Shown one piece after another: positions 11,101 to 19,622 of a DNA stretch of 64,000 nt (position 1 is the stretch's first letter; the number at the start of each line of letters is the position of its first letter). A program made the translations under genes and the position numbers. Source of the stretch: Mixta calida (GTDB taxonomy: Bacteria > Pseudomonadota > Gammaproteobacteria > Enterobacterales > Enterobacteriaceae); NCBI RefSeq assembly GCF_002953215.1, contig NZ_CP026378.1, positions 3,640,540-3,704,539 of the forward strand, read 5' to 3'. A model generated the notes under the pieces. That model worked only from the letters and a program-made list of their open reading frames with translations, was not told where the DNA came from and searched no databases.

Positions 11101-11154
11101 AAAGCGCACTGCCGTCGACGGTTTTATTTAAGCCGATGTCGTGCGCTTTCTTTT
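11101..11154 (+). terminator. Terminator after hemW
   Basis: Stem AAAGCGCAC (11101-11109) pairs with GTGCGCTTT (11141-11149) across a 31-base loop that may fold further; TTCTTTT follows. Confidence 0.65.
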
Positions 11155-11429
11155 CTCCATAAACCAGAATGGTTATTAATTAAAGCACGGGCGAGTATTA
11201 TTGATTCCGGTAAGACATTACGTTAATCACTCAACGCTTTATTACGGCTTAATGCATTGATTGCTTTTACGTTATCTCCCTCCTTACGTCATTCTATCCC
11301 TGTTAATAAATGATTGTGTAAAATGCTATGGCGTTCAACCGCCTCCGACGACATGCTAAATATCTCTCCCTGTTAAAAAGCTGCTGGCGGCTCAAAGGGA
11401 TATTGGACTAAATAACAGGAGGTTATTTC
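11155..11429. other. AT-rich spacer at the edge of a small insert
   Basis: No gene is seen here. The base composition drops sharply from the GC-rich hemW side, and the AT-rich stretch continues into the next two genes, which suggests acquired DNA. AGGAGG at the end of the spacer serves the next gene. Confidence 0.5.
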
Positions 11430-11853
11430 TTGGCATACACGATTTTTATCCAGAGAAAATGGCAGACGGCTTTATCCACAATTAGCGAATTCAACATCCC
11501 CGGAACGGAAATTAAAGGCTACTTCCTGGAATGCCCGGGACCCGATACCGAAACGCCAAATTTAAACAAAAGAATTCCAGAAGGCCATTACAGTCTTGTT
11601 TGGCATGCCAGTAATAAATTTGCTGTTCATAACCCTGTACCAAAACTATTTAATGCTAAGGTGCCATCATATTCATCTAGGCAATACGCCTGGAGACACT
11701 CAGGGATGCCTTCTGCCGGGAACAGAACGGCTAATCGACAAAGTCACAAACAGCGTTATCATGTATAAAAAAATAAAAAACATTCTAAAAAAAGAAGGCA
11801 TATCTAAATTTAATATCACTATCACCTCTTGCTATGTGGATGGAAGCAGATGA
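11430..11853 (+). pseudogene. DUF5675 family protein, frameshifted
   Basis: The first part (TTG start at 11430 behind AGGAGG at about 11418) reads in one frame through P-E-G-H-Y-S-L-V-W-H and P-K-L-F-N-A-K-V-P-S, typical of DUF5675. The conserved end I-H-L-G-N-T-P-G-D-T-Q-G-C-L-L-P-G and the remaining 55 residues lie in the +1 frame, up to the TGA at 11851. The shift falls between about 11665 and 11685. The I-H...G-C arrangement resembles the active-site region of peptidoglycan L,D-transpeptidases, so a cell-wall role is possible but unproven. No slippery site is seen, so a mutation or a sequencing error is more likely than programmed frameshifting. The gene end overlaps the next start as ATGA. 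Confidence 0.75.
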
Positions 11854-12551
11854 ACAGTAAGCCCGGTTTAATGTCATTATTCATTTTAATAGTGAGTTTG
11901 TTATCCTTTAGCTATCAGGCGCAGGCTGTTACGGCTTTGAAGGGGGGCACTCTCCAGGCATACTGGAAAGCAGAGTGGAACGATGAGGCTACAATAAATA
12001 CTCCGCAATTAGGCTTCCGGTATTTCCCTAACGAGTCCGCACTGGAAAAAGTGAAAGTAATAGACATTTTCATGGATGGCAGCGATGAAAATAAAATAAT
12101 CTTTATAAAAAGCAACTTTAATAATATACCCGCTAATTTTTTGCAATATAAAGAGTGGTACGTTAACCAGAAGGGAGATTTAACCGTTAAAGAAATCAGG
12201 CATTATGTTGAATGCAATGCAGATCATTATGCCGCTGACTTTGTCTCTTTTACGCCTGCCGCAAAATCGGATGCCACGACAGATGACGATACGGGCTGCG
12301 CCTATGGGGGCAGTTTCCCTTATTTAACGACCTATATCCTTAAAGAACATACCGCTATCGGACAGCTTAAGGACGAGCCCAGAGAAAATGCTAACGTTGA
12401 ATATACCTTTAGCCGCAATGATAGCGTAGTGAAAATCAGAACCGTCAATCAAGAATGGATGTATGTATCGGTATACGATCCCTCAGCTCAGGATCGGTTA
12501 AGCGATAAAAGGGGGTATATTAGATTCAGCGACGTTGCGCCGTTGAACTAA
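11850..12551 (+). CDS. Secreted protein of unknown function
   Basis: I do not recognise this family. The 233-residue product begins with a clear signal peptide (M-N-S-K-P-G, hydrophobic core to about residue 22, likely cleavage after A-Q-A). The mature part is mixed alpha/beta in character with two cysteines (near 131 and 154 of the mature region) that could form a disulfide. The ATG at 11850 overlaps the TGA of the DUF5675 gene by ATGA, so the two were translated together; an upstream in-frame start would remove the signal character. Low GC and AT-rich codons set it apart from neighbours. It could be a periplasmic partner or immunity-like factor for the DUF5675 protein; that is only inference from the coupling. 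Confidence 0.7.
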   Translation: MNSKPGLMSLFILIVSLLSFSYQAQAVTALKGGTLQAYWKAEWNDEATINTPQLGFRYFPNESALEKVKVIDIFMDGSDENKIIFIKSNFNNIPANFLQYKEWYVNQKGDLTVKEIRHYVECNADHYAADFVSFTPAAKSDATTDDDTGCAYGGSFPYLTTYILKEHTAIGQLKDEPRENANVEYTFSRNDSVVKIRTVNQEWMYVSVYDPSAQDRLSDKRGYIRFSDVAPLN

Positions 12552-12619
12552 CGCATCAGCGGCTTAGCCGATGACTAATAAGCGCCCCAACCGTCCGCTA
12601 AGACCGTCAGGGCCTTTTA

Positions 12620-13336
12620 CTATTTGATCCCAGCCAGCACTGCTTTACGCTGGGTCTCCAGCGCCGAGACGCGGTTGCAAACTTCGTGGCCGAAATTCTG
12701 GAAATCCTGCTCCTGATTGCTCCATTCCGCCTGGATCGCCTGCTGCAGGCCGCCGAGATTGCCCATAATCGCCTGTAGTGGGTTGCTGCCCTGCGAAGCC
12801 TGTTTGGTGCCTAACTCGTTCAGGCTGTCCTGTACGACCCCGCCCAGACTGCTCTGCACCAGGCGTTCGCCGTCGGCGCGCACCTGATCGATCGCCTGAT
12901 GATGGAAGGTCAGGCCGTCGCTGCGATGCTCGATAATGCGGTTCATCTGCTGCTTCAGCTGTTTATCCAGCGTGGTGAGACGATTGCGCACGTTGCTGTC
13001 CGCGCCGAGCTTGTCGACAATGACCTTATCCAGCGCCACGCGGCCTTTCTCCAGCCGCTGCGAAGCGCCCTGATCGACCCACGGCAGATCGCGGCGCAGC
13101 GCCGTCTGATAATCCAGCGCCTTCTGACGCGTCGCGTTATCGACCTGAACCTGCTTACCGTTGTACTGAAGATCGCCTGTCGGCGAGATCACCAGATTGC
13201 CGCTGGCGCCGATCACCTGTACCGACTGCGGCGTAATCACCACATCATCCTGCGGTTTTACCGGGCATTCATAGGAGGCCGCGTGCGCCTGCACCGCCGC
13301 CAGAAAGAGTGCGCCCGTCAGCGCTTTACGCATCAT
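12620..13336 (-). CDS. yggN: DUF2884 family periplasmic protein YggN
   Basis: Secreted protein of unknown function, 238 residues, matching E. coli YggN in length and position. A signal peptide (M-M-R-K-A-L-T-G-A-L-F-L-A-A, cleavage after A-H-A) leads to Y-E-C-P-V-K-P. The middle and C-terminal parts are strongly helical with heptad-like stretches (roughly residues 95-150), and a second cysteine lies near the C-terminus (E-V-C-N-R). Two adjacent ATG codons occur; the first is used. Followed upstream by yggL and trmB on the same strand. Confidence 0.9.
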   Translation of the reverse strand: MMRKALTGALFLAAVQAHAASYECPVKPQDDVVITPQSVQVIGASGNLVISPTGDLQYNGKQVQVDNATRQKALDYQTALRRDLPWVDQGASQRLEKGRVALDKVIVDKLGADSNVRNRLTTLDKQLKQQMNRIIEHRSDGLTFHHQAIDQVRADGERLVQSSLGGVVQDSLNELGTKQASQGSNPLQAIMGNLGGLQQAIQAEWSNQEQDFQNFGHEVCNRVSALETQRKAVLAGIK

Positions 13337-13458
13337 AAAAACTCCTGGATCAGATTAAGGACATCATTGTCCTGCTCGCCCGCGTCAGACGTGAACGCCT
13401 GTCGCCACGCAGGCGGCCGCAGCCGCGCCTGTCGAAAACGCACGCGCGGCCTTACAGC

Positions 13459-13785
13459 TTAGTCCCACCACACATCAAAGAGTTCCGTCACCGTCACGCT
13501 TTCCATGTTGCGCGTTTCCAGCCACTGACGGACCAGCTCGCGATGCTCATTGGTGCATTTGCCGATCTTTTGCAGGCAGACCAGACCTTCCCATTGCAGA
13601 TAGCCGCTGCCGTCGAACGCCAGGCCGTTGGGTTCGATCACTTCATTGATAAAGGCGTCAACGGCGGCGTCGATCTCTTCTACCGACGTGCCCTGCGGGA
13701 AGGTCCAGGCGACGGAAAACCCCAGCTCCTGAAACTCATCGATATGCATCTTTTTCCGTAAACGACGGCTACGCTGTATTGCCAT
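13459..13785 (-). CDS. yggL: YggL family 50S-associated protein
   Basis: Small DUF469 protein (108 residues), reported to associate with the 50S ribosomal subunit in E. coli. Family start M-x-x-x-R-S-R-R-L-R-K-K-M-H-I-D-E-F-Q-E-L-G-F is present, as is the C-terminal E-L-F-D-V-W-W-D. Its ATG overlaps the TAA of trmB by one base, so it is translated together with trmB, as in E. coli. Confidence 0.95.
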   Translation of the reverse strand: MAIQRSRRLRKKMHIDEFQELGFSVAWTFPQGTSVEEIDAAVDAFINEVIEPNGLAFDGSGYLQWEGLVCLQKIGKCTNEHRELVRQWLETRNMESVTVTELFDVWWD

Positions 13786-14504
13786 TATTTGATCCTCTCA
13801 AACATCAAATCCCATACGCCGTGGCCCAGACGCTGCCCACGCTGCTCAAATTTGGTTAATGGCCGCGTGTCGGGACGCGGCACATAGTCGTTGGTCTCAG
13901 ACTGGTTTTTATAGCCGTCCACGCTGTTCATCACTTCCAGCATGTGTTCCGCGTAAGCTTCCCAGTCGGTCGCCATATGGAAAACGCCGCCCAGCTTCAA
14001 CTTGCGCAGCACCAGCTCGGCGAACGGCGGCTGTACGATGCGACGCTTGTTATGACGCGCTTTATGCCACGGATCGGGGAAAAAGAGCTGCACCATGCGC
14101 AGCGAATTATCCGGGATCATCTTCTCCAGCACTTCGACCGCATCGTGACACATGACGCGCAGGTTTTCGACGCCCGCTTCCTGCGCCGATCCCAGACAGG
14201 CGCCGACGCCCGGCGCATGCACTTCAATGCCGAGAAAATTCTGCTGCGGATTGGCGCTGGCCATCGCCACCAGCGAGGCGCCCATGCCGAAACCGATTTC
14301 CAGCACTACCGGCGCTTCACGGCCAAATAACGCCACCAGATCCACCGGCTCCGCCTGGTACTCCACGCCCATGACCGGCCACAGAGTGTCAAGCGACTGC
14401 TGCTGGCCTTTGGTCAGGCGACCCTGACGGCGCACGAAGCTGCGGATACGACGCAAAGGGCGTCCGTTTTCATCAAATTCCGGTGTGATGACGTCATTAA
14501 TCAT
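13785..14504 (-). CDS. trmB: tRNA (guanine46-N7)-methyltransferase
   Basis: Rossmann-fold SAM enzyme that makes m7G46 in the variable loop of tRNAs. The 239 residues equal E. coli TrmB. SAM motif [10 protein letters not shown] near residue 69, the catalytic/tRNA segment [15 protein letters not shown] near 143, and T-D-W-E-A-Y near 180 are visible. Divergent from mutY with about 155 bases between the starts, the same arrangement as E. coli. Confidence 0.96.
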   Translation of the reverse strand: MINDVITPEFDENGRPLRRIRSFVRRQGRLTKGQQQSLDTLWPVMGVEYQAEPVDLVALFGREAPVVLEIGFGMGASLVAMASANPQQNFLGIEVHAPGVGACLGSAQEAGVENLRVMCHDAVEVLEKMIPDNSLRMVQLFFPDPWHKARHNKRRIVQPPFAELVLRKLKLGGVFHMATDWEAYAEHMLEVMNSVDGYKNQSETNDYVPRPDTRPLTKFEQRGQRLGHGVWDLMFERIK

Positions 14505-14661
14505 GTCGGTGTCTGCCTGTCTGCATATTCAGGAAAACGGGCATTATGCAAAGTTACCGGACAGAAGCAAGCACTTGCAAAGTTCCGGTTTACTCCACGC
14601 AATGTCTATGCTGGAATGCCTGCCTGAGTGTAGAGCAATAACGGAAATTTTCCTTCTTATG

Positions 14662-15747
14662 ATGCAAGCGCAACAGTTCGCGCAGCAGGTGCTGGACTGG
14701 TATCAGCGCTTCGGACGTAAAACCCTGCCGTGGCAACAGGCCAAAACGCCTTATAAAGTCTGGCTCTCCGAAGTGATGCTGCAGCAGACCCAGGTCGCCA
14801 CCGTTATCCCCTATTTTGAACGTTTTATGGCGCGCTTTCCGACGGTCAACGATCTGGCCGCCGCGCCGTTGGATGAAGTGCTTCATCTGTGGACCGGCCT
14901 GGGCTATTACGCGCGCGCGCGCAATTTACATAAGGCGGCGCAAACCGTCGCCGATCGCCATCACGGCGCGTTTCCGGAAACCTTTGACGAGGTCGCCGCG
15001 CTGCCCGGCGTCGGACGCTCTACCGCCGGCGCGGTGCTGTCGCTGGCGCTCGGCCAGCACTATCCGATTCTCGATGGCAACGTGAAGCGCGTGCTGGCGC
15101 GCTGCTACGCGGTGGGCGGCTGGCCCGGCAAAAAAGAGGTGGAGAAGCGCCTCTGGCAGATCGCCGAAGAGGTGACGCCCGCGCAGGGCGTCAGCCAGTT
15201 TAACCAGGCGATGATGGATCTCGGCGCGCTGGTCTGCACCCGCTCCAAACCCAAATGTGAAATCTGCCCGCTAAACAGCGGCTGCGTCGCTTACGCCGAA
15301 GGCAGCTGGGCCAGCTATCCCGGCAAAAAGCCGAAGCAGACGCTGCCGGAGCGCACCGGCTATATGCTGCTAATGCAGCGCGGCGACGGCGTCTGGCTGG
15401 AGCAGCGTCCGCCTGTCGGTCTCTGGGGCGGCCTGTTCTGCTTTCCGCAGTTCGCCGCCGAAAGCGAGCTGCGGGCATGGCTCAGCTCGCGCGGCATCGA
15501 CGACGGCACATTGCAGCAGCTGACGGCGTTTCGCCATACCTTCAGCCATTTCCATCTGGATATTGTGCCAATGTGGCTGTCGCTGCCCTCTTCCGGCGCG
15601 GCGATGGATGATGGGCCGGGTCTCTGGTATAACTTAGCGCAACCACCGGCCGTGGGCCTAGCCGCACCGGTTGAACGCCTGCTGCAAGAATTGCGGCATC
15701 CACAGCAAATATCGCTGCATATGCGCGTTACTGAAGAGGAAGAGTAA
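14662..15747 (+). CDS. mutY: Adenine DNA glycosylase
   Basis: Removes adenine mispaired with 8-oxoguanine. Starting at the ATG at 14662 the product is 361 residues and aligns with the E. coli N-terminus; an adjacent in-frame ATG at 14659 is an alternative. Catalytic Glu37 is in [11 protein letters not shown], the helix-hairpin-helix in [10 protein letters not shown] near 118, catalytic Asp138 in I-L-D-G-N-V-K-R, and the 4Fe-4S ligands C-x6-C-x2-C-x5-C near 192. A C-terminal Nudix-like domain recognises oxoG. The stop overlaps yggX by one base. Confidence 0.96.
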   Translation: MQAQQFAQQVLDWYQRFGRKTLPWQQAKTPYKVWLSEVMLQQTQVATVIPYFERFMARFPTVNDLAAAPLDEVLHLWTGLGYYARARNLHKAAQTVADRHHGAFPETFDEVAALPGVGRSTAGAVLSLALGQHYPILDGNVKRVLARCYAVGGWPGKKEVEKRLWQIAEEVTPAQGVSQFNQAMMDLGALVCTRSKPKCEICPLNSGCVAYAEGSWASYPGKKPKQTLPERTGYMLLMQRGDGVWLEQRPPVGLWGGLFCFPQFAAESELRAWLSSRGIDDGTLQQLTAFRHTFSHFHLDIVPMWLSLPSSGAAMDDGPGLWYNLAQPPAVGLAAPVERLLQELRHPQQISLHMRVTEEEE

Positions 15748-16019
15748 TGAGCCGCACAATCTTTTGTACGTTTCTGCAACGCGAAGCTGAAGGTCAGGAT
15801 TTTCAGCTCTACCCAGGCGAACTGGGCAAACGCATCTACAATGAAATCTCGAAAGAGGCCTGGTCGCAGTGGATGACCAAGCAGACCATGTTGATCAACG
15901 AGAAAAAGCTCAACATGATGAACCCCGAAGATCGCAAAGTGCTGGAGAAGGAGATGGTGAATTTCCTGTTCGAAGGCAAAGATGTGCATATCGAAGGTTA
16001 TACCCCACCAGAAAAATAA
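15747..16019 (+). CDS. yggX: Fe(2+)-trafficking protein YggX
   Basis: Small (90 residues) oxidative-damage-protection protein thought to handle ferrous iron and protect Fe-S clusters. Family signature [10 protein letters not shown] with the conserved Cys7, then A-E-G-x-D-F and Y-P-G-E-L-G-K-R-I. Coupled to mutY by a one-base overlap (an Fe-S enzyme), as in E. coli. A hairpin with short T-run follows before mltC. Confidence 0.96.
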   Translation: MSRTIFCTFLQREAEGQDFQLYPGELGKRIYNEISKEAWSQWMTKQTMLINEKKLNMMNPEDRKVLEKEMVNFLFEGKDVHIEGYTPPEK

Positions 16020-16025
16020 AAATTT

Positions 16026-16050
16026 GGGCCTCGTTTGAGGCCCTGTTTTG
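16026..16050 (+). terminator. Hairpin between yggX and mltC
   Basis: Stem GGGCCTC/GAGGCCC with a four-base loop, then TGTTTTG. It is probably a partial terminator or attenuator in the mutY-yggX-mltC unit. Confidence 0.6.
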
Positions 16051-16066
16051 GTTGCGCGCAGAGACG

Positions 16067-17146
16067 ATGAAAAAAAAACTGATTGCCTTGCTAGTGATAG
16101 CACCGCTGCTGGTTTCCTGTTCAGGCAGCAAAAAAGAAGCGTTCCATGAGGAGTGGGTAAAAGACACCAACGGCTTTGACATTTTGATGGGTCAGTTTGC
16201 CCATAACATCGAAAATATCTGGGGTATCAATGAAGTCCTGATCGCCGGTCCGAAGGACTACGTTAAGTACAGCGACAATTATTACACCCGCAGCCATATT
16301 AACTTTGAAAAAGGCTCGATCACCATCGAGACCATTTCCGGCACCGATCCGGCCGCCAGCCTGCGCCAGGCGATTATCACCACGCTGCTGATCGGCGAAG
16401 ATCCGGGCAACGTCGATCTCTATTCCGACGCCAACGATGTGCAGCTCAGCAAAGAGCCATTGCTGTACGGCCAGGTGCTGGATAACACCGGCCAGCCGAT
16501 CCGCTGGCAGGGACGCGCAGCCAGCTTTGCCGACTACCTGATCCAGAACAAGCTGCAACGCCGCGTTTCCGGTCTGCATGTGATCTGGTCCGTGACCATT
16601 CCGATGGTGCCAAACCACCTCGACAAGCGCGCCCACAAATATCTGCCGATGGTACGCAAAGCGGCGGAGAAATATAACGTCGACGCCTCGCTGATCCTGG
16701 CGATTATGCAGATCGAATCGAGCTTCAACCCCTATGCGGTCAGCCACTCCGATGCGCTGGGACTGATGCAGGTAGTGCAGCATACGGCGGGTCTCGATGT
16801 GTTCCGCATGAAAGGAAAATGGGGCAAACCGAGCCGCAGCTACCTGTTCGACCCGGAAAACAATATCGATACCGGCACCGCCTATCTGTCGATTTTGCAG
16901 GACAACTATCTGGCAGGCATCGCCAACCCGGTATCACGCCGCTATGCGGTTATTACTGCCTACAACGGCGGCGCCGGCAGCGTGCTGCGCGTCTTCTCCA
17001 GCGACAAGGATCGCGCCTTCGCGCAGATTAACGCCCTGTCGCCGAATGAGGTTTACCAGACGCTGACAACCCGTCATCCCTCGGCGGAATCGCGTCGCTA
17101 CCTTTATAAGGTCAGCAACGCGCAGCGCAGCTACCACCGTTTTTGA
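16067..17146 (+). CDS. mltC: Membrane-bound lytic murein transglycosylase C
   Basis: Outer-membrane lipoprotein that cleaves peptidoglycan glycan strands to 1,6-anhydro ends. The 359 residues match MltC. The lipobox L-L-V-S-C puts the lipidated cysteine at residue 18. A DUF3393-type N-terminal domain is followed by a C-terminal SLT (lysozyme-like) domain from about residue 200, with the catalytic Glu in [10 protein letters not shown] and the G-L-M-Q-V and A-Y-N-G-G motifs. The ATG at 16067 starts the signal peptide. In E. coli nupG and speC come next; here a long insert intervenes. Confidence 0.96.
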   Translation: MKKKLIALLVIAPLLVSCSGSKKEAFHEEWVKDTNGFDILMGQFAHNIENIWGINEVLIAGPKDYVKYSDNYYTRSHINFEKGSITIETISGTDPAASLRQAIITTLLIGEDPGNVDLYSDANDVQLSKEPLLYGQVLDNTGQPIRWQGRAASFADYLIQNKLQRRVSGLHVIWSVTIPMVPNHLDKRAHKYLPMVRKAAEKYNVDASLILAIMQIESSFNPYAVSHSDALGLMQVVQHTAGLDVFRMKGKWGKPSRSYLFDPENNIDTGTAYLSILQDNYLAGIANPVSRRYAVITAYNGGAGSVLRVFSSDKDRAFAQINALSPNEVYQTLTTRHPSAESRRYLYKVSNAQRSYHRF

Positions 17147-17153
17147 CAAAAAT

Positions 17154-17182
17154 AAGCCCGCCCTTCCCGGTGGGCTTTTTTT
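17154..17182 (+). terminator. Rho-independent terminator of mltC
   Basis: Stem AGCCCGCC/GGTGGGCT (one G-T pair) followed by a run of T, immediately after the mltC stop. Confidence 0.85.
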
Positions 17183-17329
17183 CCCTTCACGTAATTTCGC
17201 TAAAATACGATTTTTCTCGCTGGTTAAACTCTCTACTCTTCTCCCTGCCGCTACAGAAATGCATTTCTGGCGCGCGCAGCAATTTTAATTTTTCCAAAAA
17301 TTGCTAATAACAACATTTAAGGGAATAAA

Positions 17330-19567
17330 ATGGCTGTAAATAAATTTAAGTTTAACCATCTTTGCCTGAGCATTATGCTCGTCACCGGCAGCGTCGCCAC
17401 TGTGGCAGAAGCCGCGGTTACCGCTGATAAGCACACTATTAATAATATTAATGTGCTGACCAATTCCAACAACTCAGAAACGGTAAATATTAATGCGCCG
17501 TCCGCTAACGGCATTTCCCATAATAAATATTCACGCTTTGATGTGAATAAAAAAGGTCTGGTGCTGAATAATAGCAAAGATTCCTCGCTGACTTCCGTCG
17601 CCGGTCTGATTGCCGGTAACCGCAACCTGAACGAAAGCGCGCCGGCGCGCGTGATTCTGAATGAAGTGACTTCTTCGCAGGCGAGCAAGCTGGAAGGCAA
17701 TCTGGAAGTAGCCGGTCAGAAAGCGCACGTTATTATTGCCAACCCCAACGGCATTACCTGTAACGGCTGCGATTTTATTAATACCAGCCGTAATACGCTG
17801 ACCACCGGTACGCCGCAGTTCACACAGAAAGGTGAGCTGGCGGGCTTCAAAGTGGAAAAAGGCGGCATCACTATTACTGATAACGGTCTGAAAGATAAAT
17901 TCAGCGAATATACCGACCTGATTGGCCGCTATGTCGTCCTTAACGGCGCGGTAGAGGCGCAGAACCTAACGGTGGTGGCCGGTCGCAATAATCTCGTTGG
18001 GCTGACCGAGACTGGGGCAACCGCCCAGAGCAAGCTGGATGACGCCACTACTAACGTGCTGGTGGATGTAAGCAGACTGGGCGGCATGTACGCCAATAAG
18101 ATTACCGTGGTGGCCAATAATAACGGTGTCGGCGTGCGTAATGCTGGCGTTATCAGCGCAGCCTCGGATCTGGATATCAGCTCAAGCGGGGATATCATTA
18201 ATAACCTCGGCCTTATGCAAGCCGCCAGAAGCATCACATTAAATTCAGATAACAAAATTACAAACCAGGGCGGCACTATCGATACGTTTTTACTCAACGT
18301 TAAAGCGAAAGAGCTGGCTAATAACAAACAAGCCGCTCTCAGTCGAAATGAGCAGGGCCAGATTGAACCTGTGGATGCTGGTTTTATGGGGGGAAGTTTC
18401 ACCTCGCTTGCCGTAGAGAAGAAAATAACTAACTCCGCAAAACTGCTCGGTGCTCAGTATCTGGATATTTCCGCCAGCGAGCTGGAAAACGACAACGGTT
18501 TTATAGCGAGTACGGGAACGCTGAATATCAAAGCTGACAGCGTCAAAAACAGCTCGTCGCTTGAATTCGATATAAATAACTATACAGAAAATAAAGGCAT
18601 TCACAGCCTGGGCAATATCGGGATTAACGCGGATAAGGTCGTCAATGAAGGTCAGATTTACGCGTTTAACGATGTCAATATTACAGCGAAAGATCTGGAT
18701 AACAAATTCAGCCATATTAAGGCAAACAATGATGTCAACCTGAGGGTGGACAATATGCTGTATATGGCTGACGCCGCCGTTAAGGCTGGGCGTGACGTTA
18801 ACCTTGATGTGGGTAAGATAGATAATAATTATGCCTATAACATTTGGTGGTTCTTCCCGGTAACCGAGACGAAACAGGGCGAGATCACCGCTGGCCGCAA
18901 TGTTGATTATCGCGTACAGGAGTCGTTAGGCAACCATAACGTGATCAAGGCGAACAACGCGGTAACCATTACGGCGGAAGGCAATTTCGATAACAAAAAA
19001 GCGATTACCGGCAACACCATTTCCCTGAAAACCAAAGATTTTGAAAACTATGGTGAGCTGAACGCCGCCGACTGGCTGAGCGCAGACGTTACTAACTCGC
19101 TGTCTAATAGCGGCGTGCTGAAAGGCGCTAATAATATTGTGCTGAGCGCGCCCGTAGTGACAAACAGCGGTACGATCGAATCTGCTGATTCTCTGATCTA
19201 TTCCCCTTCTTTCAAGAACTCTGGCCAGTTCGTTGGCGATGTTAAATTAGTTAACACGCTGAAACCGGTTGAGGAACCGGAAGACCCAACTGAGGAAGCG
19301 CAGGACCCAACTGAGGAAGCGCAGGACCCAACTGAGGAAGCGCAGGATCCGGCTGAGGAAGCGCAGGACCCGACTGAGGAAGCGCAGGACCCAACTGAGG
19401 AAGCGCAGGATCCGGCTGAGGAAGCGCAGGACCCGACTGAGGAACCGCAAGACCCGACTGAAGAAGCGCAGGACCCGACTGAGGAAGCGCAGGATCCGGC
19501 AGAGGAAGCGCAGGACACGCCTGGAAACGATGATATTGATCCGCAGGTTGTTAACTCTATTAAATAA
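17330..19567 (+). CDS. TpsA two-partner secretion exoprotein with acidic repeat tail
   Basis: Secreted filamentous-haemagglutinin-like protein exported by the TpsB partner encoded next. The 745 residues are short for this family. Signal peptide to about residue 29 (T-V-A-E-A-A); TPS secretion domain to roughly residue 280, with the hallmark N-P-N-G-I-T-C-N-G-C near residue 140; a beta-helix-like middle part with repeated I-x-A-x-x-D/N-V patterns; then twelve seven-residue units of the form E-E-A-Q-D-P-T (about residues 648-731) and a short end D-D-I-D-P-Q-V. No C-terminal toxin or pretoxin motif is seen, so this is not an obvious contact-dependent inhibition protein. ATG at 17330 follows AAGGGAATAAA. 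It is more likely an adhesin or matrix protein. Confidence 0.88.
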   Translation: MAVNKFKFNHLCLSIMLVTGSVATVAEAAVTADKHTINNINVLTNSNNSETVNINAPSANGISHNKYSRFDVNKKGLVLNNSKDSSLTSVAGLIAGNRNLNESAPARVILNEVTSSQASKLEGNLEVAGQKAHVIIANPNGITCNGCDFINTSRNTLTTGTPQFTQKGELAGFKVEKGGITITDNGLKDKFSEYTDLIGRYVVLNGAVEAQNLTVVAGRNNLVGLTETGATAQSKLDDATTNVLVDVSRLGGMYANKITVVANNNGVGVRNAGVISAASDLDISSSGDIINNLGLMQAARSITLNSDNKITNQGGTIDTFLLNVKAKELANNKQAALSRNEQGQIEPVDAGFMGGSFTSLAVEKKITNSAKLLGAQYLDISASELENDNGFIASTGTLNIKADSVKNSSSLEFDINNYTENKGIHSLGNIGINADKVVNEGQIYAFNDVNITAKDLDNKFSHIKANNDVNLRVDNMLYMADAAVKAGRDVNLDVGKIDNNYAYNIWWFFPVTETKQGEITAGRNVDYRVQESLGNHNVIKANNAVTITAEGNFDNKKAITGNTISLKTKDFENYGELNAADWLSADVTNSLSNSGVLKGANNIVLSAPVVTNSGTIESADSLIYSPSFKNSGQFVGDVKLVNTLKPVEEPEDPTEEAQDPTEEAQDPTEEAQDPAEEAQDPTEEAQDPTEEAQDPAEEAQDPTEEPQDPTEEAQDPTEEAQDPAEEAQDTPGNDDIDPQVVNSIK
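19271..19522 (+). repeat. Twelve tandem 21-bp repeats in tpsA
   Basis: Twelve consecutive 21-base units encode E-E-A-Q-D-P-T variants (252 bases in total). Units 4, 7 and 11 end in P-A instead of P-T, so a 63-base higher-order period is visible in part of the array. Because the unit length is a multiple of three without stop codons in other frames, open frames appear on both strands; these are artefacts. Confidence 0.95.
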
Positions 19568-19580
19568 TTAATCACTTTAC

Positions 19581-19608
19581 CGTGCCGTCACAGGCGGCAC
19601 GTTTTTTT
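19581..19608 (+). terminator. Terminator/attenuator between tpsA and tpsB
   Basis: Stem CGTGCCG/CGGCACG with a seven-base loop, followed by seven T, lying 14 bases after the tpsA stop and 15 bases before the tpsB start. It probably lowers the level of transporter relative to the exoprotein. Confidence 0.85.
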
Positions 19609-19622
19609 CTCAGGGAAGCGAT

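Noticed and set aside
19271..19522. Repeat array considered as CRISPR
   Set aside because: Units are contiguous without spacers and lie in frame in a protein gene.
19198..19575. Minus-strand frame with repeated C-A-S-S-V-G-S and a plus-strand Arg/Lys repeat frame over the same DNA
   Set aside because: Both result from the 21-base tpsA repeats, which are free of stops in several frames.
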